DNA of 64,000 nt from Candidatus Melainabacteria bacterium. Lineage in GTDB: Bacteria; Cyanobacteriota; Vampirovibrionia; Obscuribacterales; Obscuribacteraceae. Each line of letters begins with the position of its first letter. Position 1 is the first letter of the stretch. The notes beneath the pieces were generated by a model. It saw nothing but the letters and a program-made list of their open reading frames with translations. It did not search any database and was not told where the DNA came from. The position numbers and the translations under genes are program-made. The DNA is taken from contig PLZS01000091.1 in the NCBI GenBank assembly GCA_003153555.1, positions 54,698-118,697 on the forward strand, in the 5' to 3' direction. Shown one piece after another: positions 25,347 to 33,908 of this stretch.

Positions 25347-27001
25347 CCCTGCCCAATAGTTACCCCCAGCGCGACAAGCGCAGCGAGATCTTCTTTTGTC
25401 TCGATTCCTTCGCCTATTGTCCTTGCGCCCAGCAAGCGCGCGACACTGACAAGAGTTGAAAGAGATTTTTGTTTAGCTGGATTAGAGGATAGGTGTGATA
25501 CACATCTGCTGTCGATTTTGACAATGTCCGGCTCCAGTTGAGTCAATGTCTCCAGGGAGCTGCAACCGAAACCAACATTGTCTAGCCCGATAGCGATGCC
25601 TAATTTCTGAAGCGCACGTGTCCTCTCTTTGGTCCGTTCGCACTCGGTTAAAAGCTGCCTGGCACTGAGCTCGATGCACAGGTCAAGGTCGGTGTAGCCA
25701 TCAAACAAGTTGAGCAGCCTTTCTACCGGCAAGTCGTTCAAGGTTGATGGAAACAAATTGATATGGCCTATGACACCTGGCGGCAACGATTTACAGAGTA
25801 AGAGAGACATCTTTAAGCAATGCAGATCGACCAGTGTCAGAATGTGATTGCTTTCGGCTAGTCTGAACAACTCGTTAGGCATCTCGAGTGGTCCCGAGGG
25901 TCCCCTAGTTAGGAACTCGAAGCCGGCGATGCCACCATCATTCAAGTTGAAAATCGGCTGGGAGACGGTGGTAAACTCTGCCAGTCTGGACATGAGCTCT
26001 TTGAGTTCGTATCCTGCCGTTTGCTGTGTGGTGACATCAAATCCGTTTCCAACAGACAGGCGATTCTTGCCGCCTGTCTTACTTGCCTTGAGTGAAGATT
26101 TGGCCAGTTCCAGAACCTCCTCTACCGAGCACAGATTTTGTGGCAGGCAGATCAGCCCAATGCTTGCAGTGGTGCGCAACTCTGGTGCAACAGAGGAAAT
26201 CGCGTGCTCAGAGATTTTCAGCCGAATACGTTCGGCCGCCTTCACCCCTTCTTCCAGTGAAGTTGCGGGAAGCAAGATGAGAAACTCATCTCCGCCAACA
26301 CGGCCCAGCCAATCGGATGCCCTGACTGTTCTCCTCAGCGTCTCCGCCACATTTCTGAGAACTTGGTCACCGATATGGTGACCGTAGGTGTCGTTCACGG
26401 CTTTGAAGTTGTCCAAATCGATAAGAGCCGCCAACAGCTCTGAATTCTTGCGTTTGGCGAATGCCAGCTCGCGTGGCAGAACATTTTCCAGCCCACGACG
26501 GTTTAACAGGTCAGTCAGTGGATCCGAATTGACTAGGTCTTCCAGGTGTGCTGTTGTCTTCTCCAGTTCTGACACCAGCGACTGAAGCTCACACAGGCGA
26601 AGCTCGTAAGCAGTAACATCGCGCATGAGCGCGACGATGAGACCATGCTCGTTGGGAACCTCTAGAGAGTGGCAGCGAATATCAAGCTGCCTGAGGACAC
26701 CGGATTTGTCGCAAACTGTGAATCGTTGTTCTTCATCTGGCCGGAACACATCCAAGCACATGCTTTCGCCGACCGGCTTCAATAGGGATTGAACAGGCAA
26801 TCCCGTGAACTCGCTCAAAGCATAACCAAGCAATCGTTCAGCCAGATGATTTACAAATAGGATAAGGCCATCAGAGTTGAAGACAATTGCAGCATCAGGA
26901 ACGTCCTGAAGCACTTTTGCAAAATGTTCATTCATAGCCGCCATTGCCGTCAATGGCTTGCGCGTCACGGTCATTTCAAAGGTATCTTCAAGGTTAAGCA
27001 T
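25322..27001 (-). CDS. PAS-GGDEF protein with degenerate EAL domain
   Basis: 559 residues from the ATG at 27001 (GGGAG upstream). Order: PAS domain (about 25-140), short coiled coil, GGDEF domain with an intact RVGGDEF active loop near 235, then an EAL-fold domain. The EAL motif itself is replaced (FEFLTRG), and the metal ligands are partly lost: IELSARQ in place of the second acidic motif and LDNVGFG in place of DDFG. So cyclic-di-GMP synthesis is plausible, while phosphodiesterase activity is doubtful and the EAL part may bind ligand or regulate. Overlaps the end of the broken peptidase gene by 25 bp. Confidence 0.88.
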   Translation of the reverse strand: MLNLEDTFEMTVTRKPLTAMAAMNEHFAKVLQDVPDAAIVFNSDGLILFVNHLAERLLGYALSEFTGLPVQSLLKPVGESMCLDVFRPDEEQRFTVCDKSGVLRQLDIRCHSLEVPNEHGLIVALMRDVTAYELRLCELQSLVSELEKTTAHLEDLVNSDPLTDLLNRRGLENVLPRELAFAKRKNSELLAALIDLDNFKAVNDTYGHHIGDQVLRNVAETLRRTVRASDWLGRVGGDEFLILLPATSLEEGVKAAERIRLKISEHAISSVAPELRTTASIGLICLPQNLCSVEEVLELAKSSLKASKTGGKNRLSVGNGFDVTTQQTAGYELKELMSRLAEFTTVSQPIFNLNDGGIAGFEFLTRGPSGPLEMPNELFRLAESNHILTLVDLHCLKMSLLLCKSLPPGVIGHINLFPSTLNDLPVERLLNLFDGYTDLDLCIELSARQLLTECERTKERTRALQKLGIAIGLDNVGFGCSSLETLTQLEPDIVKIDSRCVSHLSSNPAKQKSLSTLVSVARLLGARTIGEGIETKEDLAALVALGVTIGQGWLWGKPQ

Positions 27002-27033
27002 GGGCGCTCCCGTGAGCAATTTGACGCGACATC

Positions 27034-27636
27034 TCAGCTGTTTTGCTGACGGACAGCCAATCTGTTGAAAACTCGCAGCGTCGCTCCGTTTTTATGCACC
27101 ACTCTTGTTGTTGACTGCAAGATCTCTGTTCCATCAACCAATAGTTTCAATTTCGAAACTTCACCCACCGCATTCATGGACTGGTGCTGTTTGGCATTAT
27201 GAATTTTTCTCAGCGTGATTTTTGCTCGCTCGGATACGTAAGGAGATTCGTGTTCAGCCAATGAGCACAGAGCAAATTCGGGCATGTGGGGATTATCCGC
27301 GAGGTTATAAAGGACGTCTAGATCATCATCTTCGACAAGTTCTGCTAATAACCAGTCAGGCGCACATCTGTTTTCCGATAGAGCTACTCGCACGGCTGGG
27401 TGCGGGTCTTTTAGAAGTTGTATCAGCGTGTCCAAAGGTGAAGACGAATTCTCAGCAACGCGACAGCGGATTTCGTATCGCACATCTTCCGCAAATTTCT
27501 GAAGAACGCTAGGGCAAGTGCGCGGATTGCCCGCAATAATGTAACTTATGCGCTGGTTGTATGGATGGGTCGAAACATCATTTTCTCTCAGTACCAATAA
27601 ACTCCGGACATCATTTGGGTCGATTGTTGTATTCAT
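27034..27636 (-). CDS. Leucine-rich variant (LRV/HEAT-like) repeat protein
   Basis: 200 residues. Four to five repeats of about 22-24 residues follow the pattern VRxAVAENxxxPxxLLxxLLxDPxxxVRxxLAxNP, for example RCRVAENSSSPLDTLIQLL and VLYNLADNPHMPEFALCSL. That is the LRV-type alpha/alpha solenoid used for protein binding. No signal peptide. The gene precedes the GGDEF gene with 32 bp between, so joint expression is likely. Confidence 0.75.
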   Translation of the reverse strand: MNTTIDPNDVRSLLVLRENDVSTHPYNQRISYIIAGNPRTCPSVLQKFAEDVRYEIRCRVAENSSSPLDTLIQLLKDPHPAVRVALSENRCAPDWLLAELVEDDDLDVLYNLADNPHMPEFALCSLAEHESPYVSERAKITLRKIHNAKQHQSMNAVGEVSKLKLLVDGTEILQSTTRVVHKNGATLRVFNRLAVRQQNS

Positions 27637-27681
27637 TATCTTCTACCCTTGTTTCATTGATAACTTCTTACATGTTTCACT

Positions 27682-27987
27682 CTAAATGACAATGAACGCT
27701 TCAGGTACAGTCGCGTCTTGGTTCATAATTCGCCGTGCGGCACTGCGCTTTAGCCTTGAATTAATATCTCGCAACTCGACGTTGTCACCGAGAAAATCCG
27801 GCTGAGGTGTTGGTACAGGACCACACCATTCACGTATTCTCCCAATTTGAATTGTGGTGCTCTTAGCTAATTTGTCCATATAGCCAATGTAAGTCGCACC
27901 TTTACTGGTAAAGCATTCGTTCCCGCTTCGTTGATTGGAAGTTTGGAATTCATTTTGCTGCGTGCATACTGAAAAAAACACTTGCAT
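27682..27987 (-). CDS. Small hypothetical protein
   Basis: 101 residues, ATG directly after a purine-rich GAGGGGAGGG. Contains WCGPVPTPQPDFLG and a basic C-terminal segment. No family recognised. It is the first gene of a minus-strand run with the LRV and GGDEF genes but could be spurious. Confidence 0.4.
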   Translation of the reverse strand: MQVFFSVCTQQNEFQTSNQRSGNECFTSKGATYIGYMDKLAKSTTIQIGRIREWCGPVPTPQPDFLGDNVELRDINSRLKRSAARRIMNQDATVPEAFIVI

Positions 27988-28245
27988 CCCTCCCCTCTAT
28001 TAATATCTGATGGTAAATCATGATCGTTCAGTGAATTGAGAAAGCACAATCAACACAGCAATTAACTACGTATACAATCTAGTCGCCATCAATATTACTG
28101 ACATCATTCAATATGATGAACTATCACAATCAAATTCAGAGCTGAAGTTTCGGCCCAGACAGGACCAGCGGCCCAGCCAGGACCAGCGCTTGCAGCAGGA
28201 TGAGAGAAGTGGTCGCTGAATTCTGATTCAGCCTAAAGGATGATA
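27988..28245. other. AT-rich spacer with a short tandem duplication
   Basis: Contains two adjacent near-copies of an 18-base unit (GCCCAG-xC-AGGACCAGCG) at about 28152-28188. No gene seen; part of the decayed stretch around the kinase fragment. Confidence 0.4.
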
Positions 28246-28533
28246 TCAAATGTAAGTGTTGAGCCGATCTTGAGTTTGGGGGGCATCGATGAGGCAGCAG
28301 ATATAATTGTTTGGTAATGTCAGCGGAAGCAACTTGGCGTGTGCGGTTATAGCGGCAATTCTTTCCACAAAGTCTTTGCTAAAGCTAAGCACCAAGCCGA
28401 GAGCGACCAGTATATTGACGAGCAATCCGACAATTATCACCGTAGCCAGGCGCTCGAAAAGTGCCTTTTGTATCTCTGGTGCCTTTGCCTGTACCTTATT
28501 TTCAGTCTGGACTATTTCGGCAATTAAAGGCAA
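28246..28533 (-). pseudogene. Histidine kinase fragment (membrane helix plus HAMP start)
   Basis: 95 residues, with one strong membrane helix (LATVIIVGLLVNILVALGLV) followed by SFSKDFVERIAAITAHAK, which reads like a HAMP linker. There is no upstream sensor and no HisKA or HATPase domain, and the frame ends in unrelated residues. It faces the gutted response regulator at 28652, so the two look like remains of one two-component pair. Confidence 0.55.
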
Positions 28534-28651
28534 TACTAAAGCTCTTGAGCACGACTATGCCTGACTATGGTGAGATCGAGCGCACCGCCTTTTATAGCAC
28601 AGTACCTCGTGTTAAACTGACCGAGCCTCTTAAGCGAGCTGCTTCTGACAA

Positions 28652-28957
28652 ATGTCTAAAATTCTCTTGGTTGAAGACGACCTTGACCTCCTCAAAAGGG
28701 TAGGTAATGATGTCTTCAGCGTTGAACTTCTGTTGCAGCGCATTTGTCCATCAGAGTCTGAATCTACGGCCGAAACCGTGCGTGTTTGTATCGCGCGATT
28801 GAGAAACAAAATCGACAGTCCGGAGGGCGATTCGATAATCCGCACAGTTACTAGAATCGGGTATAAACCAATCAGGGCTGACGTTGCTTCACCGTATCTG
28901 GTGCACGCAAACACTCTACACTATTCGATCGAAATCCAAAGGCCGCCCGTTAAATGA
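28652..28957 (+). pseudogene. Response regulator with internal deletion of the receiver
   Basis: 101 residues, frame intact. Residues 1-16 (MSKILLVEDDLDLLKR) are the start of a receiver domain. From residue 17 the sequence jumps to the middle of an OmpR-type winged helix (VFSVELLLQRICPSESES, then RLRNKIDSPEGD and IIRTVTRIGYKPI). About 120 residues, including the phosphoacceptor Asp, are missing in frame. It may still bind DNA without phosphorylation control. The stop overlaps the plsY start (ATGA), so translation may be coupled. Confidence 0.7.
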
Positions 28958-29601
28958 ATACAGTCTTGTTGCTCGTAATAGCTTATTTCTGCGGCGCATT
29001 GCCTATAGGATATTGGGTCGTCAAATCTACGAAAGGGATAGACTTGCTCAAGGTCGGCAGCGGCTCGACCGGCACAACAAATGTGCTGAGATCAGCAGGC
29101 AAGGGGGCGGCGGCTCTAGTGTTCTTGCTGGATAATCTTAAAGGTTTCTTTCCGACATGGCTTGCCGTCTATTGCGTGCATCACAGTATGTTGCCGGAAC
29201 TAAGTAACTCGTCATGGATAGTATGTGCAGTTGCAATCATATGCATCGTCGCACATAGCAAATCCATATTCCTCAAATTTAAAGGTGGAAAGGGTGCAGC
29301 GACAGCATTAGGCACGACATTTGCAATGAATTATTTGGCTTCACTGACCTCGTTTTCTTTATTCATTTTGCTCGTTTATCTTTTTCGTTTTGTCTCTCTA
29401 GCTTCTCTGATAGCCGTCGGAACATCCGCATTGGTAATGTGGTTTTTTTCGAGAGAGCCAAGTTATGCAGGATTCTGTGCGTTCGCTGGACTGTTCGTTC
29501 TTTATAGCCATCGTGCCAACATAAAACGCTTAATCGCCGGAACCGAGCCGAAAATCGGACAACGGGTCGAGCCGACGACCCCCCCCGAGAAGGCAATCTG
29601 A
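28954..29601 (+). CDS. plsY: Acyl-phosphate glycerol-3-phosphate acyltransferase
   Basis: 215 residues, about five membrane helices. PlsY motifs are present: GSGSTGTTNVLRSAGK (motif 1), HSKSIFLKFKGGKGAATALG (motif 2) and a C-terminal YSHRANIKRL (motif 3). It makes lysophosphatidate from acyl-phosphate and glycerol-3-phosphate at the inner membrane, the first step of phospholipid synthesis. It is coupled to the truncated regulator through ATGA. As an essential-type gene in a decayed region, it may be a second copy. Confidence 0.93.
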   Translation: MNTVLLLVIAYFCGALPIGYWVVKSTKGIDLLKVGSGSTGTTNVLRSAGKGAAALVFLLDNLKGFFPTWLAVYCVHHSMLPELSNSSWIVCAVAIICIVAHSKSIFLKFKGGKGAATALGTTFAMNYLASLTSFSLFILLVYLFRFVSLASLIAVGTSALVMWFFSREPSYAGFCAFAGLFVLYSHRANIKRLIAGTEPKIGQRVEPTTPPEKAI

Positions 29602-29642
29602 TCGCACTGGGGATATAATTGGTACAAATAGGAGTATTCAGT

Positions 29643-29915
29643 ATGCATTTTTCAAAACTCTTAGTGGTACTCGGGCTGTTCATGGCGGCGGTTCAGCAAG
29701 CCCAAGCCGATATTGCACCAGATCCTAGACCTCCCGGGACCGATTCAGCAGTGCTTTTTGTAATGGCGGGAGTGTGCTTATCGCTCGCCATTGTCTTCTT
29801 TGGCTTGTGGTTTGTAAATTTGAATAAGCAAAAACGGGCGCAAACCTTAGCATCCCAAGAAAGAAGCATGCAAGCCACCAATGATTTCGATCCGGTCTCA
29901 CACCAGAGCAGATAG
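29643..29915 (+). CDS. Small exported membrane protein
   Basis: 90 residues from the ATG at 29643, with AGGAG 8 bases before it. Signal peptide ending near AQA, a Pro-rich spacer (PDPRPPG), one membrane helix (about 38-60), and a basic/polar tail. Unknown function. It overlaps the next gene by 35 bp, so they form an operon. Confidence 0.65.
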   Translation: MHFSKLLVVLGLFMAAVQQAQADIAPDPRPPGTDSAVLFVMAGVCLSLAIVFFGLWFVNLNKQKRAQTLASQERSMQATNDFDPVSHQSR

Positions 29916-30885
29916 AACCGCGGAGTTTGCGGTCTGTTTTTTGGGACTCACATTTGCAGCGGCGACGCTGGCAATGTGTGCTCCTATTGCCTTTTCAATT
30001 GCCACAGTATTTCTCTTCGCCGGTCCGCACAACTGGGTTGAGGCTCGCTACTTTCTATCTCGCTTGCCGGCTCGATTTGGTAAGTTCAAACAGTTCTTTG
30101 TCTGGTCGTTTGGCGGACTGGCAGCACTTATGGTTCTTTATACGACCCTGACTTATTTGTTGCACGCACGTTTAGTTGTTGGTGTCACAGGCAGTATCAT
30201 GCAAGGAATCTGGAATTCCATGTTTGTATTGTGGGTGGTTCGGCTAATTGTGATTTCTGGAGCCTGGAAGCAAGGGCGTGATTGGGGACTGGCGTTGCCG
30301 TTGGGATTGGTGGTCGCTGCGTTTGCCTGGTATTCTCCTTCGTGGTTCGGAATGAGTCTGATATATTTGCACCCGCTGATTGGTTTTTGGATATTAGACC
30401 GTGAACTGAGTCGCAGTCGTCCTGAGTGGCGCCAAGCGTACCACCTATGTTTGTTGTCCATTCCATTCTTCTTATTGACGATATGCTGGAGCCTGCATGA
30501 CTCGGCCTCTATTCCAATTGCCAATAACTTAACGCTGCAAATTACCAGACATGCCGGTTCCTCGATCATTACTGGTGCGTCGTCGTATATGCTGGTCGCT
30601 ATTCACACTTTTCTTGAGATGATCCACTACGGAGTCTGGCTGATTGCCATTCCTTTCGTTAGCGCTGGATGGCGAAATTGGCAACCAAATTCAATTCCTA
30701 TCACGCATCGCTCATTGCAGTGGAAAAAATTGGTGCCTGGAATTCTCGCGGCATCCAGCCTTTCTGTCGTTATTCTGTGGGTCTGCTTTGCCTTAAATTA
30801 TTCAGTCACGAGAGATGTATACTTCACATTAGCGATGGCCCACGTGCTAGCTGAGGTACCGTTCCTCTTGAAGACCCTCTCTTAA
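29881..30885 (+). CDS. Multipass membrane protein, unknown
   Basis: 334 residues, about eight hydrophobic helices. Histidines sit at suggestive membrane-edge positions (AGPHNWVEARYFLSR, YLHPLIGFW, HTFLEMIHYGVW, MAHVLAEVPF). That recalls the iron-binding pattern of Brp/Blh-type carotene oxygenases, but I cannot align it and do not assign that function. It is followed without gap (TAA then ATG) by another membrane gene. Confidence 0.6.
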   Translation: MISIRSHTRADRTAEFAVCFLGLTFAAATLAMCAPIAFSIATVFLFAGPHNWVEARYFLSRLPARFGKFKQFFVWSFGGLAALMVLYTTLTYLLHARLVVGVTGSIMQGIWNSMFVLWVVRLIVISGAWKQGRDWGLALPLGLVVAAFAWYSPSWFGMSLIYLHPLIGFWILDRELSRSRPEWRQAYHLCLLSIPFFLLTICWSLHDSASIPIANNLTLQITRHAGSSIITGASSYMLVAIHTFLEMIHYGVWLIAIPFVSAGWRNWQPNSIPITHRSLQWKKLVPGILAASSLSVVILWVCFALNYSVTRDVYFTLAMAHVLAEVPFLLKTLS

Positions 30886-31275
30886 ATGATTGACGCGAAA
30901 GCTCTTTTACTTTGGTCCGCCATTGGATTTGTCTTGTCCGTGCTGATCGAAACTCCTGTTCTTGTATTTTGTCTGTCAGAGCGACATTCTCTGCGCGATA
31001 AATTATTTGCTGGTGTTTGGTTGACCGCGTGCTCATATCCAATAGTGGTGTGGGTAATACCATCTTTTATCAATCCCATTGCCCACAAGGTTGAATACTT
31101 AATTGTGGCGGAGACCTTCGCTCCGCTCGTCGAGTGTCTGCTCTTCTGGATTGCCTTCGGAGAGCGGGAAGAGATCGGTACGCCCACTTTTTATCGCGAT
31201 ATGATGGCGGTAATTTTGGCCAATTTAAGTTCTTTTGTATTGGGCGAATTGATGAACGCTTTAAAAATCCTGTAG
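30886..31275 (+). CDS. Small membrane protein, unknown
   Basis: 129 residues with three or four membrane helices. Starts immediately after the previous stop, so it is the third gene of the operon at 29643-31275. Contains ECLLFWIAFGERE, which is PEP/accessory-like but not diagnostic. Unknown. Confidence 0.6.
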   Translation: MIDAKALLLWSAIGFVLSVLIETPVLVFCLSERHSLRDKLFAGVWLTACSYPIVVWVIPSFINPIAHKVEYLIVAETFAPLVECLLFWIAFGEREEIGTPTFYRDMMAVILANLSSFVLGELMNALKIL

Positions 31276-31453
31276 AGCGAAAATCAAGCTGGTCATGCCT
31301 TGGTCACGCAGATGATTTAACTTCATCGTTGAGAACCAGATCGGTTTGCCCTGAGATTACTTACTAAATGCATTTGTCCCTGGCAGAGTCGGTGTCGGAG
31401 CATCCAGCCCCTGGTGCGCTCCAAAGCTTCAATGCCACTTTGGAGGATTTATA

Positions 31454-32371
31454 ATGACGCACCCGCATCATCTCGAAACTTTCAAACATTCCGAAGTCGC
31501 GGCAGGAGCACCGCCTTGCACTGGAGCCGCTGCGGATGCATATAGTCGAGACAATTCATACACTCATGTATTTCCTAACAGAGCTTCGAGCGATCGCGGT
31601 AAAACCGACGAACAGCTTAGCGCCGAGTTGAATAGTGCCCCAGTTCACATTCCTGAACATCCAAAAGGGCTGAAAGACATTCATCGGGGAATTGATGGCT
31701 TAAATAGCGCTAGTTCGCATCTAAGTGATGCCATGTGTAACGCGCGCCACGGTGATATCAATGGCGCATTGCAAGAACTTAGAAACACGTCTGGTGACCT
31801 TTACAGCGCTGGTGGCAAAGTCGATCAGGGGGCGGCTAATGTCGGCGACTTGCTTAAAGGTGATCGGACTGCTCAGAGGTCACTGAATAAAGCGTTTGAA
31901 GAAGAAGGCAAGACTGGCTCACAAATAGAAGAGGCTGCAGGTCGACTACGCAGAGGAGACATCCATGGCGCACTTAGGTCGATGGGCAGAGGGTCTGACG
32001 AACTGGCCGAAGAACAAAAAGCTTTGCATCATGGTTTGGCTCAGCTTACCCGAGATGATGAGAATACTGACCATCTGCAGGGATTGAAAGATATTCGAGC
32101 GAGGGGTGAGACTCCTCCTTCGGATCGTGGCAATACAGCTTGGGACCCGTATGAATCATTGACATTGCCGATGCGTTCCTCCAATCCAAATGCAACCATA
32201 GATGGCAGCAAATCACCTAGTTCCGACAGGGGCAATACAGCTTGGGATCCTTATGAATCCATGACAATGCCAGAGCAGTACGATCCCAATCGCACCTTAC
32301 CTCCGACAAGAACTCCAGATGAGACAGTCCGTGATGCAAAACATATCTCTCGTCTTATGGATAAGCAGTGA
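31454..32371 (+). CDS. Hydrophilic repeat-containing protein, unknown
   Basis: 305 residues, ATG preceded by GGAGG. No signal peptide. A helical middle (about 60-205) holds two repeats around ARHGDINGALQELRN and LRRGDIHGALRSMGRG. The C-terminal part carries two near-identical SDRGNTAWDPYES units. It resembles in style the protein at 35650 (both begin with a short polar stretch and lack enzymes). Function unknown. Confidence 0.65.
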   Translation: MTHPHHLETFKHSEVAAGAPPCTGAAADAYSRDNSYTHVFPNRASSDRGKTDEQLSAELNSAPVHIPEHPKGLKDIHRGIDGLNSASSHLSDAMCNARHGDINGALQELRNTSGDLYSAGGKVDQGAANVGDLLKGDRTAQRSLNKAFEEEGKTGSQIEEAAGRLRRGDIHGALRSMGRGSDELAEEQKALHHGLAQLTRDDENTDHLQGLKDIRARGETPPSDRGNTAWDPYESLTLPMRSSNPNATIDGSKSPSSDRGNTAWDPYESMTMPEQYDPNRTLPPTRTPDETVRDAKHISRLMDKQ

Positions 32372-32375
32372 TTGC

Positions 32376-32397
32376 TTAGAGGAGCGATTCCGCTTCT
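32376..32397 (+). repeat. 22-bp repeat, copy 1
   Basis: TTAGAGGAGCGATTCCGCTT-CT, identical to 33909-33930 where it codes the last residues and stop of trhO on the other strand. It contains AGCG-ATTC-CGCT, a small hairpin. This copy may be a stray duplication of the trhO end. Confidence 0.6.
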
Positions 32398-32608
32398 GAA
32401 GAAAGAATGTCATCGCACCTTAAAAATTTATAGGCAATATGTGTCTGCTTATCGGCTAATACTAAGCATGTTGAGGATCGTGCACGAAAAGCTGGTTGAG
32501 TAAGAAGACGCTGTTGATCATTGCTCCGTGAACTTGTCGACCAGCCCTATGATCACCATTTATTGCTTATGATGCGCAAACTGCTGATCCATAGTGTGTG
32601 CGAGCGTT

Positions 32609-33874
32609 ATGTCTGCGGACAAAATGAGTGCTGCGGACAAAATGAGTGCTGAAAAGTTGCCTCTCTTCTATTTGCCGCAGCTTGACGGGCTGCGAACATT
32701 TGCTTTCTTGTTCGTTTTTCTTTATCATTCCTGGATCATTCCCAATGTTGATCCGCACTTCCATGTGTTTGGTTGGTACAACACGGTGGTGAAATGGGGA
32801 GGTACCGGTGTTGATTTATTCTTCGTACTAAGCGGATATCTAATCACCTATCTTCTGTTGAAAGAGAAGCTCAGCTTCGGCGATATCTCTTTCACGTTGT
32901 ACTTCAAGCGACGAATGCTGCGCATTTGGCCACTTTTTTACCTGGTTGTTTTATTTGCCGCATTTGTTGTCCCACTATTTTCTCACCGACATCTTCAGTG
33001 GAATGAGTATTCGAATTTTCTTGCCAAGATAGTCGTTCCCATGCTGTTCTTTGTCGGTAACTATGCATTGATACTATATGAAAGTACTTTGCATTCAATT
33101 TCTCTCGCTGCTAATTTTCCGTTGAACAATGTGTTCAATCCGCTTTGGTCAATTTGCGTAGAGGAACAGTTCTATTTGACTTGGCCCCTCCTGCTTAAAA
33201 AACTGAAAACCGCGCCCGGCATGATTTTGTCAATTTCAATTCTGACGGTTGTTTCACTTCTATGCCGGTATTTCTTTCAACAAGCATCGATGCACTTTGA
33301 CCTTACTAACGCAAGTAATCTTTATTACTACAACACATTGGCCCGTCTTGACCCGCTAATGGCCGGTGGAACTGTCGCAGTAACGCAGTTGTATTTTTCA
33401 CAATTCTGGGATAATCTTTCGCGATATTCCGGACTAATGGCAATAATAGGATGTCTCGGAATAATTTCCATTGCTTTATTTCTGCCAAATGGCAACAACA
33501 GCCCAGCGGTGGTGCCTATATATTTTGCGATCGCCTTGTCTTATGGACTAATATTGGTTGGGTCGCTGGGATGGGAGCCGTTGAAAGCCGTTCTCAGTAA
33601 TCGGGTCTTCACCGACATCGGTAAGATGACCTACTGCATGTACTTGATTCATCATCCGATCATCGTGTTATGCGAACACGCTATTCAAAGGTGGACGCAA
33701 ATACCACCAGGACCGACCTACTGGACGATCAAAGTATTGTCATCTTTAGCGATCACTTACATAGTTGCGAAGTGCTCGTGGTTGTTTATTGAAAGCAAAA
33801 CTAATGCATGGCGAAAGCGTTATGCCAGATCAGAAAGAGAATTACCAACCGCTGGTGTTTCTGCTACCGCATAG
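32609..33874 (+). CDS. Acyltransferase 3 family membrane protein
   Basis: 421 residues from the ATG at 32609; in-frame ATGs at 32624 and 32642 are alternatives inside a tandem repeat. About ten membrane helices. Family signs: PQLDGLRTFAFLFVFLYHSW (the catalytic His of the R-x10-H type), GVDLFFVLSGYLI, RRMLRIWPLF, and W-S-I-x-x-E-E-Q-F-Y in the fifth helix. These enzymes O-acetylate or acylate sugars in lipopolysaccharide, peptidoglycan or antibiotics. The substrate is not inferable; no glycan cluster is nearby. Confidence 0.9.
   Translation: MSADKMSAADKMSAEKLPLFYLPQLDGLRTFAFLFVFLYHSWIIPNVDPHFHVFGWYNTVVKWGGTGVDLFFVLSGYLITYLLLKEKLSFGDISFTLYFKRRMLRIWPLFYLVVLFAAFVVPLFSHRHLQWNEYSNFLAKIVVPMLFFVGNYALILYESTLHSISLAANFPLNNVFNPLWSICVEEQFYLTWPLLLKKLKTAPGMILSISILTVVSLLCRYFFQQASMHFDLTNASNLYYYNTLARLDPLMAGGTVAVTQLYFSQFWDNLSRYSGLMAIIGCLGIISIALFLPNGNNSPAVVPIYFAIALSYGLILVGSLGWEPLKAVLSNRVFTDIGKMTYCMYLIHHPIIVLCEHAIQRWTQIPPGPTYWTIKVLSSLAITYIVAKCSWLFIESKTNAWRKRYARSERELPTAGVSATA
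32615..32650 (+). repeat. Tandem 18-bp repeat with start codons
   Basis: Two exact copies of an 18-base unit (GCGGACAAAATGAGTGCT) at 32615-32632 and 32633-32650. Each carries an in-frame ATG, giving DKMSA repeats at the acyltransferase N terminus. Gain or loss of units stays in frame. Confidence 0.85.
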
Positions 33875-33908
33875 TTTCTGCGTTTATGCCATCTGTCGCT
33901 AAAGCTAA

